From Thiotrichaceae bacterium (GTDB taxonomy: Bacteria; Pseudomonadota; Gammaproteobacteria; Thiotrichales; Thiotrichaceae): a stretch of 17,525 bases of DNA. Within the stretch, counting starts at the first letter, position 1; each line of letters starts with the position of its first letter. The position numbers and the translations under genes are program-made. The notes under the pieces were generated by a model. The model saw only the letters and a program-made list of their open reading frames with translations. It was not told the origin of the DNA and made no database searches. Positions 8,010 to 14,855 of the stretch are shown one piece after another. The stretch is from assembly GCA_027008665.1 (NCBI GenBank), contig JALVEA010000028.1, positions 1-17,525 on the forward strand. Reading direction: 5' to 3'.

Positions 8010-8370
8010 TCAAGAGGCATTCTCTTGGGCTTCTAGTTTCAATGTAAAGCTGTCAAGTTGTAGCGCTTGTTTGAAAAAAACATTTATGTTCTGCTCAAGG
8101 GGAGACATGATACGAACGATGGCTGTCAGGCTATTTTCTTCCGTCATACGAAGGGTGGATTTATTTCCGAACCAAGCAAGCATCAGCTAAGAAATAATCT
8201 GCTTCAAATCCGTTACCTATGGCACGCTTGACAGAAAGAGCCAGTAACTCTGGTTTAGTCATGTCTCGTGCCTGTTTGTAACGTCTGGCAGCAGTGCTGC
8301 GATTGTCATTAAACTTTTGGGGTTGCTGTGATATCAACCCTAAAAGTTGGCTTGAAGAGCAAAAAAACAT
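8010..8370 (-). pseudogene. Decayed C-terminal remnant of an IS4-type DDE transposase
   Basis: Read leftward, residues SSSQLLG, then RRYKQARDMTKPELLALSVKRAIGNGFEADYFLADA match the catalytic-core region of an IS4-superfamily transposase. The next family residues should be WFG, but the frame breaks: AAGC is duplicated in tandem at 8174-8181 (plus strand). Removing one copy restores DAWFGNKSTLRMTEENSLTAIVR and an open frame to a TGA at 8010-8012. After AIVRI the sequence jumps to PLEQNINVFFKQALQLDSFTLKLEAQE, which from memory of the family is the extreme C-terminus, so an in-frame internal deletion is probable. The N-terminal half is absent. Not functional. Confidence 0.8.
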
Positions 8371-8703
8371 GTGAAAAATAACGATTATTTGATTGTTATT
8401 GATAATTTAAGCACCTTTATTGAAGATGAATCTATTGATGATAAACAAGCACCTGTACGAGTTTGTCATTGTTATTTAAGCAATCGAAAGGATCAATTAG
8501 ACTACAAAAGTGTACTAGGGAATGGCTTACCTGTTGGCTCAGGTGAAATAGAAAGTGCCCATCGATACGTGATTCAAAAACGTCTTAAGCTATCAGGTGC
8601 ATGGTGGGAAGCATCAAATGTTAACCCAATGTTTTCATTATGTGTTGTCCGAGTGAATGATGAATGGAGCGATTATTGGGAAAATCTGCGTAAAGTTGCG
8701 TAA
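8371..8703 (+). pseudogene. C-terminal remnant of an ISKra4-like transposase
   Basis: 110 codons open from a GTG at 8371. The segment YLSNRKDQLDYKSVLGNG, then LPVGSGEIESAHRYVIQKRLKL, GAWWEASNVNPMFSLCVVRVN and a final DEWSDYWENL is the typical C-terminal block of ISKra4-family transposases (Gly-Ser-Gly-x-x-Glu-Ser motif carrying the last catalytic Glu). Full proteins of this group are several hundred residues, so most of the gene is missing. The left boundary coincides with the broken end of the oppositely oriented IS4-type remnant. No credible ribosome binding site precedes the GTG, so expression is unlikely. The family assignment is from memory of the motif. Confidence 0.75.
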
Positions 8704-8899
8704 TATCATGCAGAATTCCTCGTACTTTAAATCACACCTCAGGTAAAGTGTAAACTACTTTTTAGGTATATGAAGGATGCCCATTGTCTGTAGAATATTA
8801 TAACATTGTATTGATGTATGGTTGATAGCCAAATTTAAGAGTGTCTGATTTACATGGTGGATGTGATTACAAATTCTAATTATTTTTTTATAAATTATA
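8704..8899. other. Intergenic stretch after the transposase remnants
   Basis: About 200 bp of AT-rich sequence between the ISKra4-like remnant and the promoter at 8900. It probably includes the right-end non-coding part of that element, but I could not find a matching terminal inverted repeat at the other side. No open frame with a start and ribosome binding site and no hairpin terminator were seen. Confidence 0.4.
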
Positions 8900-8928
8900 T
8901 TGACATTAGAAAATTAGAATATTATTAT
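8900..8928 (+). promoter_or_regulatory. Near-consensus sigma-70 promoter of the small-RNA unit
   Basis: TTGACA (8900-8905), exactly 17 nt, then TATTAT (8923-8928): a perfect -35 and a 5-of-6 -10. It is the strongest promoter match I see in the window. Transcription should start near 8935, and a terminator follows at 8989-9015 with no coding frame between. Confidence 0.7.
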
Positions 8929-8934
8929 ATGCAT

Positions 8935-9015
8935 ATATTTAGTCAGTAGGTGGCTTAATATTCCTCCATCCTCCTTTGGTGGTATTTGTGCGACTCTTTC
9001 GAGTCGCATTTTTTT
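8935..9015 (+). ncRNA. Candidate small RNA of about 80 nt with tandem CCUCC motifs
   Basis: The predicted transcript runs from the promoter at 8900-8928 to the T tract at 9009-9015. It contains no usable reading frame. Two CCUCC motifs (8963-8967 and 8970-8974) are complementary to Shine-Dalgarno sequences. The second can fold with GGUGG (8978-8982) around a UUU loop in a short hairpin with one U-U mismatch; the first stays in an unpaired stretch. The 3' end is an 8-bp GC-containing stem followed by seven U, the form favoured by Hfq-bound small RNAs. Function as a base-pairing regulator is inferred from these features. I do not recognise a named RNA family. An attenuated leader of rplM is the main alternative, but a second good promoter at 9111-9139 makes that less likely. 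Confidence 0.55.
8989..9015 (+). terminator. Intrinsic terminator of the small-RNA unit
   Basis: Perfect 8-bp stem TGCGACTC / GAGTCGCA with loop TTTC, followed by seven T (9009-9015). No gene with a stop codon lies close upstream on this strand; the nearest is the transposase remnant ending at 8703. Confidence 0.92.
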
Positions 9016-9110
9016 GCCTGTCATCTTTAAGTATTTCATGCAAATAGAGAATTCTGTAACTTCCTGACAAATTTTCGTAATAGAATATCAAAAAAAGTCA
9101 AAATTAATTC

Positions 9111-9139
9111 TTGAGTCAAACGATATATTCCAATAGAAT
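9111..9139 (+). promoter_or_regulatory. Sigma-70 promoter of rplM-rpsI
   Basis: TTGAGT (9111-9116), 17-nt spacer, TAGAAT (9134-9139). Transcription would begin near 9146, leaving a leader of about 130 nt before the rplM start. Confidence 0.65.
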
Positions 9140-9194
9140 GCCCCGTTCTTTGAATAGGCTCCATTTTGGGGTTTGTTATAACTAATTTGTATGT

Positions 9195-9244
9195 AACGAT
9201 AATAGTCTAAAAAGGTGTTTGAAAAGCCTTGGAAAATTATCGTT
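9195..9244 (+). promoter_or_regulatory. Structured 5' leader of rplM, possible L13 autoregulatory element
   Basis: AACGATAAT (9195-9203) and ATTATCGTT (9236-9244) are perfect complements and enclose a smaller AAGG/CCTT pairing (9212-9215 with 9227-9230), making a two-tier stem. It ends about 20 nt before the ribosome binding site GGAG (9263-9266). In E. coli, L13 represses translation of rplM-rpsI through its mRNA leader, so this hairpin is a reasonable candidate for the binding element; that assignment is inference. Confidence 0.5.
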
Positions 9245-9275
9245 TTCTAAAGCTTCATTTCTGGAGATTTTTGAG

Positions 9276-9704
9276 ATGGGAACGTTTACTGCAAAACCTG
9301 CAGAAGTAAAGCGCGACTGGTTTGTTGTCGATGCTGAAGGTAAAACCCTAGGTCGTTTAGCGAGTGAAATCGCATTACGTTTACGTGGCAAACATAAGCC
9401 TATTTATACGCCTCATGTTGACACAGGTGATTATATTGTTGTTATTAATGCTGATAAGGTGCGGGTAACAGGGCGTAAGGCGAGCAATAAAATGTATTAT
9501 AACTTTACTGGCTATATCGGTAATTTAAAATCTATTAGCTTTGAAAAGTTAATGGATAAAGCACCAGAGCGTGCTATTGAGCTTGCAGTAAAAGGAATGT
9601 TGCCTAAAGGACCTTTAGGTCGTGATATGTATAGAAAATTAAAAGTCTATGCAGGGTCTGAGCATAAGCATCATGCACAACAACCAATTCCTTTGGAAAT
9701 TTAG
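9276..9704 (+). CDS. rplM: 50S ribosomal protein L13
   Basis: Large-subunit assembly protein binding 23S rRNA early in assembly. The 142-residue product has the same length as E. coli L13 and follows it closely: FTAKPAEVKRDWFVVDAEGKTLGRLASEIALRLRGKHKPIYTPHVDTGDY, then NADKVRVTG, the signature GMLPKGPLGRDMYRKLKVYAGSEH, and HHAQQP near the end. The start is the ATG at 9276, not an ATG-less extension beginning 57 bp upstream. It matches the family N-terminus and has GGAG nine nt before it. rpsI follows after 64 bp, the usual order in bacteria. Confidence 0.98.
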   Translation: MGTFTAKPAEVKRDWFVVDAEGKTLGRLASEIALRLRGKHKPIYTPHVDTGDYIVVINADKVRVTGRKASNKMYYNFTGYIGNLKSISFEKLMDKAPERAIELAVKGMLPKGPLGRDMYRKLKVYAGSEHKHHAQQPIPLEI

Positions 9705-9768
9705 TAACCCCTTGTAAATTTTATCAAGATAGAATTTAAGATTATAGAGATTATAGAGATTAAATAGA

Positions 9769-10161
9769 ATGGCCGATACACAATACTACGGAACGGGGCG
9801 ACGCAAGTCATCATCTGCACGTGTTTTTATGAAAATGGGAGCAGGTAATATTACTGTTAATAAACAGCCTGTCGATGAGTATTTTGGTCGTGAAACATCC
9901 CGTATGGTTCTTCGTCAAGCGCTAGATACTGCGGAAATGAACGATAAATTTGATATTATGGTGACAGTCAAAGGTGGCGGAGACAGTGGTCAAGCGGGGG
10001 CTATCCGTTTAGGTATTGCTAGAGCATTACTGACTTTTGATGAAGGTTTGCGAGGTGTGTTGAAAGCTGAAGGGCTATTGACTCGTGATGCACGTAAAGT
10101 TGAACGTAAGAAGGTCGGTTTACGTAAGGCACGTAGAGCAACTCAATTCTCTAAGCGTTAA
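9769..10161 (+). CDS. rpsI: 30S ribosomal protein S9
   Basis: Small-subunit head protein whose C-terminal tail reaches the P-site tRNA. It has 130 residues, equal to E. coli S9, with the hallmarks YYGTGRRKSSSARVF at the N-terminus, VKGGGDSGQAGAIRLGIARAL in the middle, LTRDARKVERKKVGLRKARRATQFSKR at the end and the conserved terminal Lys-Arg. It is cotranscribed with rplM. The ribosome binding site is weak (only a purine-rich AGAG-like stretch well upstream), which would fit translation partly coupled to rplM. A strong terminator follows 60 bp past the stop. Confidence 0.98.
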   Translation: MADTQYYGTGRRKSSSARVFMKMGAGNITVNKQPVDEYFGRETSRMVLRQALDTAEMNDKFDIMVTVKGGGDSGQAGAIRLGIARALLTFDEGLRGVLKAEGLLTRDARKVERKKVGLRKARRATQFSKR

Positions 10162-10224
10162 TATCACATTAACTTACAATTCAATGCTAGTTTAAAGTTT
10201 GCATTTTTCATAATGATTTTTTAT

Positions 10225-10255
10225 AAAAAGCCACAGTATATTCTGTGGCTTTTTT
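10225..10255 (+). terminator. Intrinsic terminator of rplM-rpsI
   Basis: GCCACAG (10230-10236) and CTGTGGC (10243-10249) form a perfect stem, extended by A-T pairs on both sides, with a six-nt loop and a run of six T. Confidence 0.95.
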
Positions 10256-10292
10256 GCATTTATAAATAAGCGTTAATATTTGAGTGATAGCT

Positions 10293-10301
10293 TGGTATAA
10301 T
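10293..10301 (+). promoter_or_regulatory. Extended -10 promoter of the porin gene
   Basis: TGGTATAAT contains a consensus TATAAT with the TGn extension. The -35 position (TTAATA at 10273-10278, 17-nt spacer) is weak, as extended -10 promoters tolerate. Transcription near 10308 would give a leader of about 180 nt. Confidence 0.6.
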
Positions 10302-10348
10302 AAATACGAAGTGAAATGTAGCAGTTGATCGAGAAGAATTAAGATTTT

Positions 10349-10366
10349 TGTTGCATTTTTGCAACA
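10349..10366 (+). promoter_or_regulatory. Hairpin in the porin mRNA leader
   Basis: TGTTGCA / TGCAACA, 7-bp perfect stem with TTTT loop, about 40 nt from the predicted transcript 5' end. No T tract follows, so it is a leader structure (stability or regulation), not a terminator. The whole leader 10308-10488 is otherwise non-coding despite an open frame through it that starts too far upstream to be genuine. Confidence 0.4.
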
Positions 10367-10491
10367 CTGGTACTAAAATTCGTATCAATTCCGCTGGTTT
10401 TGTTGGAATAGCTGGAACTAGTTATCAAACTGGCTTTCAGATTAAAAGAATTATTTATATATTTATGACTAACTTTTTTAGGAGTCTCATG

Positions 10492-11373
10492 ATGAAAAAA
10501 TTGCTTGCAATCGCAGTAGCAGCAGGTCTAGCTGCACCAATGGCTGTAATGGCTGATACAACACTTTACGGAAAAATGAAAGTTTCTGTAGGTAGTAATA
10601 AAGATGCGGCTGGTGACAGTGTAACAACAGTAGAAGCTCACACTTCTCGTATTGGTGTTAAGGGCGCAACACCAATGGATAACGGTATGTCAGTAACTCA
10701 TAAAGTTGAGTTCTCTACTAAAAATGCTATTGATAACGATGGTGGTGCTGCCCTTGGCGCTCGTGACGCTTGGGTTGGATTAAAAGGTGGCTTTGGTGAA
10801 GTTCGTGTCGGTCGTCATGCAACACCTTATGCTTTGGCATCTGATCCTCTTGATTTTATGAATGTTGGTGGTCAAAAAACGATAGAAGATGCCCCATTTC
10901 GCATCTCTAATGCAATTGCTTACTTAAAAGGATTTGGTCCTATTGGATTTGCAGCAGCCTATGTTCCTAAAGATCCTAACGGTAATGGTTTGGGTGTTGA
11001 TGTTGTTAGTAGTTTAGTGAACTATAACAACAATGGTATTTATGCCGCTTGGGGATATCAAAGAGCTAAAGGCGGTCGTCCTGCTAATACTGTTGCTTTA
11101 GGTTATACAATGCCAGCGGGTCACAAGGTAGGCTTTGTATACAACAAAAAAGGTGACAATAAGAATACTGCACTTAACGGTAAATATAAGTTTGGTAAAG
11201 CTTATGTTCAAGGCGAAATTGGCAAAAGAAAAGATGTTGATGGAAGCTATAAAGTACTTGAAGCTGGCTATCAGTTAGGTAAGGGTACTAGCGTTTGGAC
11301 TAGTTTTGGTAAAAATGATCTAAATAATGGCGATGCATCTCATGCTCGTGTAGGTATCACATCTAACTTCTAA
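10492..11373 (+). CDS. Outer-membrane general porin (Gram-negative porin family)
   Basis: Trimeric beta-barrel pore type protein for passive entry of small solutes. The start is the second of two adjacent ATGs, seven nt after AGGAG (10480-10484); the first ATG is only four nt away and would merely add one Met. A clear signal peptide (MKKLLAIAVAAGLAAPMAVMA) is predicted to be cleaved after residue 21, giving mature DTTLYGKMKVSVG. TLYGKMKVSV opening, SRIGVKGATPMDNGMSVTHKVEFS, ARDAWVGLKGGFGEVRVGRHATPY and the C-terminal RVGITSNF with final Phe (the outer-membrane assembly signal) are typical of this family. The mature protein of 272 residues is short for the group, which usually exceeds 320, suggesting fewer strands or shortened loops. 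It forms its own unit, bounded by terminators on both sides. Confidence 0.93.
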   Translation: MKKLLAIAVAAGLAAPMAVMADTTLYGKMKVSVGSNKDAAGDSVTTVEAHTSRIGVKGATPMDNGMSVTHKVEFSTKNAIDNDGGAALGARDAWVGLKGGFGEVRVGRHATPYALASDPLDFMNVGGQKTIEDAPFRISNAIAYLKGFGPIGFAAAYVPKDPNGNGLGVDVVSSLVNYNNNGIYAAWGYQRAKGGRPANTVALGYTMPAGHKVGFVYNKKGDNKNTALNGKYKFGKAYVQGEIGKRKDVDGSYKVLEAGYQLGKGTSVWTSFGKNDLNNGDASHARVGITSNF

Positions 11374-11396
11374 TTTTGATTAGATCTTTAGAGCTG

Positions 11397-11434
11397 AAAA
11401 AGCGAATATTCTTAAGCGAATGTTCGCTTTTTTT
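11397..11434 (+). terminator. Intrinsic terminator of the porin gene
   Basis: AGCGAA-T-ATTC pairs with GAAT-G-TTCGCT around a six-nt loop, with A tract upstream and seven T downstream. It begins about 24 bp after the stop. Confidence 0.93.
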
Positions 11435-11582
11435 ATACCTGTTAAAAATCGTTAGGCTAGGTTTGTTGTCTTTATGCTGAAATTATTTTTCACTGGATAA
11501 CTTTCTTCTGTAGATATATAGTTGTTACTATTAGAATATTATAAAAATACCAAATAGTTTTCAACCATCTAAATAAAAGCTT

Positions 11583-13475
11583 ATGCAAAAACGACTTTCG
11601 ACCCAAGATTTTATACTTTATAGCTTTCTTTCTTTGATTTTTATTTTGATTATTGCAACGATGTATCAAATAGATCGTCAGTGGACAAAGTTATCAGAAA
11701 CTGCTCAAGCGTTATCCGCACAGACAAAAGACGTGAGTCAGTTGCGAATTGAGATAAGCAAGCTTTCAAAAAAAATAGAGCAAGGTAGTTTTCAAAAACA
11801 AACTTCACTATCCCAGCCAATCACAGTAAAAAATAAAAATAAGGATGCTGATGATATAAAGGCCTTTAAACGAGCGAAGATTGCAAGTCAGCTTCCTGAT
11901 TATGCGATGGGGGATTGGAAGGTTAATGCTTTTGGTGGTAATTTAAAAACAATTACAGCATTTATTTCTTCTGATGCGGATGCTTCAACCGTTCAAAGCT
12001 ATGTTTTAGAATCTTTACTAACAAGAGATCCTGATACATTAGAATGGTCAGGTTTATTAGCAAAAAGCTGGGAGATTAGTGAGGATGGCTTAAAAATAAC
12101 CTTTCAACTTAGAAAAAATGTTGTTTTTTCCGATGGCGAGCCGATGACAGCCAATGACGTTGTTTTTAGCTATAATTTTCTGATGAATAAAAAGATCAAA
12201 GCACCTGGAACACAGGCCTATTATGAGCCTTTAAAAGCAGTGATCGCAAACGGTGATTATGAGGTGAGCTTTGAATTTAAACGTCCTTATTTTGAAGCCA
12301 TTGATCTTGCAGGTGGTTTAACTATTTTGCCTCAGCATTATTACCAGCCTTATATGGAAAAAACCGAAGAATTTAATGAATCAAAAAGTATACTCCTTGG
12401 TACAGGTCCCTATCGTCTTAGTAGTCCCAAAAGTTGGACTCCTGATAAAGGAAGTATTGAGCTAGTTCGCAATTCACGCTATTGGGGTGCAGTTCAAGCA
12501 CCTTATGATAAAATTATTTGGAAAATTATTCAAAATGACAGTGCTCGTTTAACCACTTATCGTAATGGGGAGCTTGATGCCTATGGTGCGCGTCCTGTTG
12601 AGTATAAAAAGTTAAGGGTAGATCAACAGATAATGGATAAAAGTCAATATTTTGAATATATGCCACCTGTCGCAGGCTACTCTTATATAGGCTGGAATCA
12701 GGGCACTAAAGAGAAGCCAACTGTCTTTGCTGACAAACGGGTTCGTCAGGCAATGACCTATATCACCGATCGTGAAAAAATTATTAATGATATCTATCTA
12801 GGCTATGCCGAAGTGGCGATTAGTCCTTTTAGCCCAAGAAGCAAGCAGCACGATCCTTCCCTAGTGCCTCGCAAAAGTGATCTAAAAAAAGCTAAGTCAT
12901 TGTTAGCGGAAGCGGGATTTGAGGATAAAAATGGCGATGGTCTTTTAGAAGGGTCTGATGGTAAAGACTTTGAATTTGAATTGGTTTATTTTCAAGGTAA
13001 TGAAGATACTAAGCGTATGGTATTGTTATTAAAAGATATGTACGCAAGGGCAGGGGTTAAGCTCATTCCTAAACCGACTGAGTGGCCAGTGATGATTGAA
13101 AAGCTGGATAATAAAGATTTTACCGCGATCACATTGGGCTGGACCAGTGGTATAGAAACGGATATTTATCAAATGTTTCATAGCTCTCAAACGAAAACTA
13201 ATGGTAATAATTTTATCAATTATAAAAGTGATGCATTGGATAAATTAATTGACGAAGCACGTCAGACTGTTGATGAATCTAAGCGTATGCCTTTATGGAA
13301 AAAAGCAGAGGCTATTTTTTATGAAGATCAGCCTTATACCTTCCTAAAACGAAGTAAGAGCTTATTATTTATTGATAAACGCTTTAAAAATATAGGAATG
13401 ACAAAACTAGGCTTGAACAGCGGTATGTTACCGATAGAAACCTATGTACCCACTGTCATGCAAAAATACCACTAA
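11583..13475 (+). CDS. Membrane-tethered family 5 solute-binding protein of a peptide-type ABC importer
   Basis: Captures the substrate, probably an oligopeptide or peptide-like compound, and delivers it to the permeases. 630 residues. Instead of a cleavable signal or lipobox the N-terminus has one hydrophobic helix (about 11-28) followed by a heptad-like helical region (about 31-68), with no plausible signal-peptidase site. The protein is therefore predicted to stay anchored with a coiled-coil stalk in the periplasm. The binding domain (SBP_bac_5) starts near 105 and shows the usual landmarks: ESLLTRDPDTLEWSGLLAKSWEISEDGLKITFQLRKNVVFSDGEPMTANDVVFSYNFL, LLGTGPYRL, RQAMTYITDREKI and KKAKSLLAEAGFEDKNGDGLLE. 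The start codon has no strong ribosome binding site. First gene of a tight operon: the permease begins directly after the stop. Distantly like YejA, but substrate unknown. Confidence 0.92.
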   Translation: MQKRLSTQDFILYSFLSLIFILIIATMYQIDRQWTKLSETAQALSAQTKDVSQLRIEISKLSKKIEQGSFQKQTSLSQPITVKNKNKDADDIKAFKRAKIASQLPDYAMGDWKVNAFGGNLKTITAFISSDADASTVQSYVLESLLTRDPDTLEWSGLLAKSWEISEDGLKITFQLRKNVVFSDGEPMTANDVVFSYNFLMNKKIKAPGTQAYYEPLKAVIANGDYEVSFEFKRPYFEAIDLAGGLTILPQHYYQPYMEKTEEFNESKSILLGTGPYRLSSPKSWTPDKGSIELVRNSRYWGAVQAPYDKIIWKIIQNDSARLTTYRNGELDAYGARPVEYKKLRVDQQIMDKSQYFEYMPPVAGYSYIGWNQGTKEKPTVFADKRVRQAMTYITDREKIINDIYLGYAEVAISPFSPRSKQHDPSLVPRKSDLKKAKSLLAEAGFEDKNGDGLLEGSDGKDFEFELVYFQGNEDTKRMVLLLKDMYARAGVKLIPKPTEWPVMIEKLDNKDFTAITLGWTSGIETDIYQMFHSSQTKTNGNNFINYKSDALDKLIDEARQTVDESKRMPLWKKAEAIFYEDQPYTFLKRSKSLLFIDKRFKNIGMTKLGLNSGMLPIETYVPTVMQKYH

Positions 13476-14855
13476 ATGTTAATCTATCTATTTCGCCGTA
13501 TCTTATTGATGATTCCCACTTTGCTGGGTATTACTGTTGTGGTTTTTACTGTAATGGCATTAGCTCCGGGGGGGATCAGTTCCGACAGTTTAGTCAATGG
13601 CATGGATATGAAGCCTGAGCAAAAACAGGCTTTGCGTGATTATTATAATAAACGCTATGGTCTGGATGATCCAATGCCAGTTCAGTATTTGCGTTGGCTT
13701 AATAATGTCTCGCCAATCGGTTTTACCTTTAATGAGCAACGAGAAATAAACGGTTTTTCATTCACTAAAGGCTCTGATTTAGGGGATAGTTTCAATTATG
13801 GTCGTCCCGTTGCAGATCTTATTAGTGAGCGTTTACCGATTACTTTGCTACTGAATGTTATCACTATTCCCCTGATTTATATTCTCTCTATTATTATTGG
13901 TATGAATGCAGCGCGTGATAGGGGAGGGCGCTTTGATGTAACGTCCAATGTCATTATGTTAGCGCTATGGTCTATTCCCACAATGCTGGTTGGGGTTTTA
14001 ATGATTGGCTTTTTTGCCAGTATTCAACATTGGCAATGGTTTCCAACTAGCGGATTAAGCGCTAGAGAAGCATCGGATATGCCCTTTATGCCGCACTGGT
14101 CATCGCTTTGGGATGTGGTAAAAGTCTTTGTTTTAATGATCTTGGGTGTTATTTCAGGCTATATGCTAAGCCAATGGCATCAAATAAAAACACGTATTGC
14201 CATTGCCGCATTAGTAGGAATAGGAATAGGTGCATGGATGGCTTATACCCATGCAAGTTTTGTACTTTTTAACTGGATTTTTTTCCCCCTTCTTGGTGCA
14301 TTAACACTGGCTCTATTGGCATGGGTTAAGGTCGCGGCTTTCCGTGTGGGTGGCTTGACAATGTTTGGTGCAGGTTTAGGCTTAATGTTGGCAGTCCAAG
14401 TATCCTCTGATAATTTCGTGCGAGGTTTTTTGCTTGATCGTTCATGGCATCTGGTCTTGCCTATTATTGCACTATCCTATGGTGGTTTTGCAGTATTAGC
14501 TAAAATTATGCGTACCTCCATATTGGAAAATCTTAATGCTGATTATGCACGAACAGCTCGTGCGAAAGGCGTGGATGAATCTGATGTCTTATGGAAGCAC
14601 GTATTTCGTAATAGTCTATTACCTTTAGTGACCATTTTAGCAAGTTTATTACCGAGTTTATTAGGTGGTGCTATTATTATTGAGGAAATATTTAGTATTG
14701 AAGGTATGGGGCAATTGGCTATTGAAGCAGTTAGATCGCGTGATCGGGAAGTTGTATTATCCATCACCCTTATTACAGGATTACTCACTTTATTGGGTTA
14801 TTTAATCTCAGATTTTCTCTATACACTGGTTGATCCGAGGATTCAATATGACTAA
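13476..14855 (+). CDS. ABC importer permease 1 (DppB/OppB/YejB type) with extra membrane segments
   Basis: Inner-membrane half of the translocation channel. 459 residues against roughly 310-365 in DppB, OppB or YejB. The normal parts are present: N-terminal LIYLFRRILLMIPTLLGITVVVF, the periplasmic loop with RYGLDDPMPVQYLRWL, the core helices from about 120 to 190, the EAA loop YARTARAKGVDESDVLWKHVFRNSLLP (357-383) that contacts the ATPase, and the closing SDFLYTLVDPRIQYD. The excess is an insertion at about 208-320 with four hydrophobic stretches (about 214-232, 240-257, 262-286, 293-308) placed before the EAA-containing half. The ATG follows the preceding stop codon with no gap, and the 3' end overlaps the next gene by 8 bp. 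Confidence 0.93.
   Translation: MLIYLFRRILLMIPTLLGITVVVFTVMALAPGGISSDSLVNGMDMKPEQKQALRDYYNKRYGLDDPMPVQYLRWLNNVSPIGFTFNEQREINGFSFTKGSDLGDSFNYGRPVADLISERLPITLLLNVITIPLIYILSIIIGMNAARDRGGRFDVTSNVIMLALWSIPTMLVGVLMIGFFASIQHWQWFPTSGLSAREASDMPFMPHWSSLWDVVKVFVLMILGVISGYMLSQWHQIKTRIAIAALVGIGIGAWMAYTHASFVLFNWIFFPLLGALTLALLAWVKVAAFRVGGLTMFGAGLGLMLAVQVSSDNFVRGFLLDRSWHLVLPIIALSYGGFAVLAKIMRTSILENLNADYARTARAKGVDESDVLWKHVFRNSLLPLVTILASLLPSLLGGAIIIEEIFSIEGMGQLAIEAVRSRDREVVLSITLITGLLTLLGYLISDFLYTLVDPRIQYD

Noticed and set aside
8371..8703. Possibility that the 110-codon frame is a complete small gene
   Set aside because: It holds only the last part of a transposase, lacks a ribosome binding site and begins exactly at the junction with another broken element.
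8940..9015. tRNA or tmRNA-like gene at the small-RNA locus
   Set aside because: No acceptor stem, T-loop or anticodon arm can be formed; only the terminator stem and a small hairpin are present.
9219..9275. 19-residue N-terminal extension of L13
   Set aside because: The canonical L13 N-terminus begins at the ATG 9276 with its own GGAG; the upstream codons overlap the leader stem.
10348..10491. Extended N-terminus of the porin frame upstream of the MMKKLL start
   Set aside because: A perfect signal peptide and AGGAG define the start at 10492; the upstream part has no ribosome binding site and reads as the mRNA leader.
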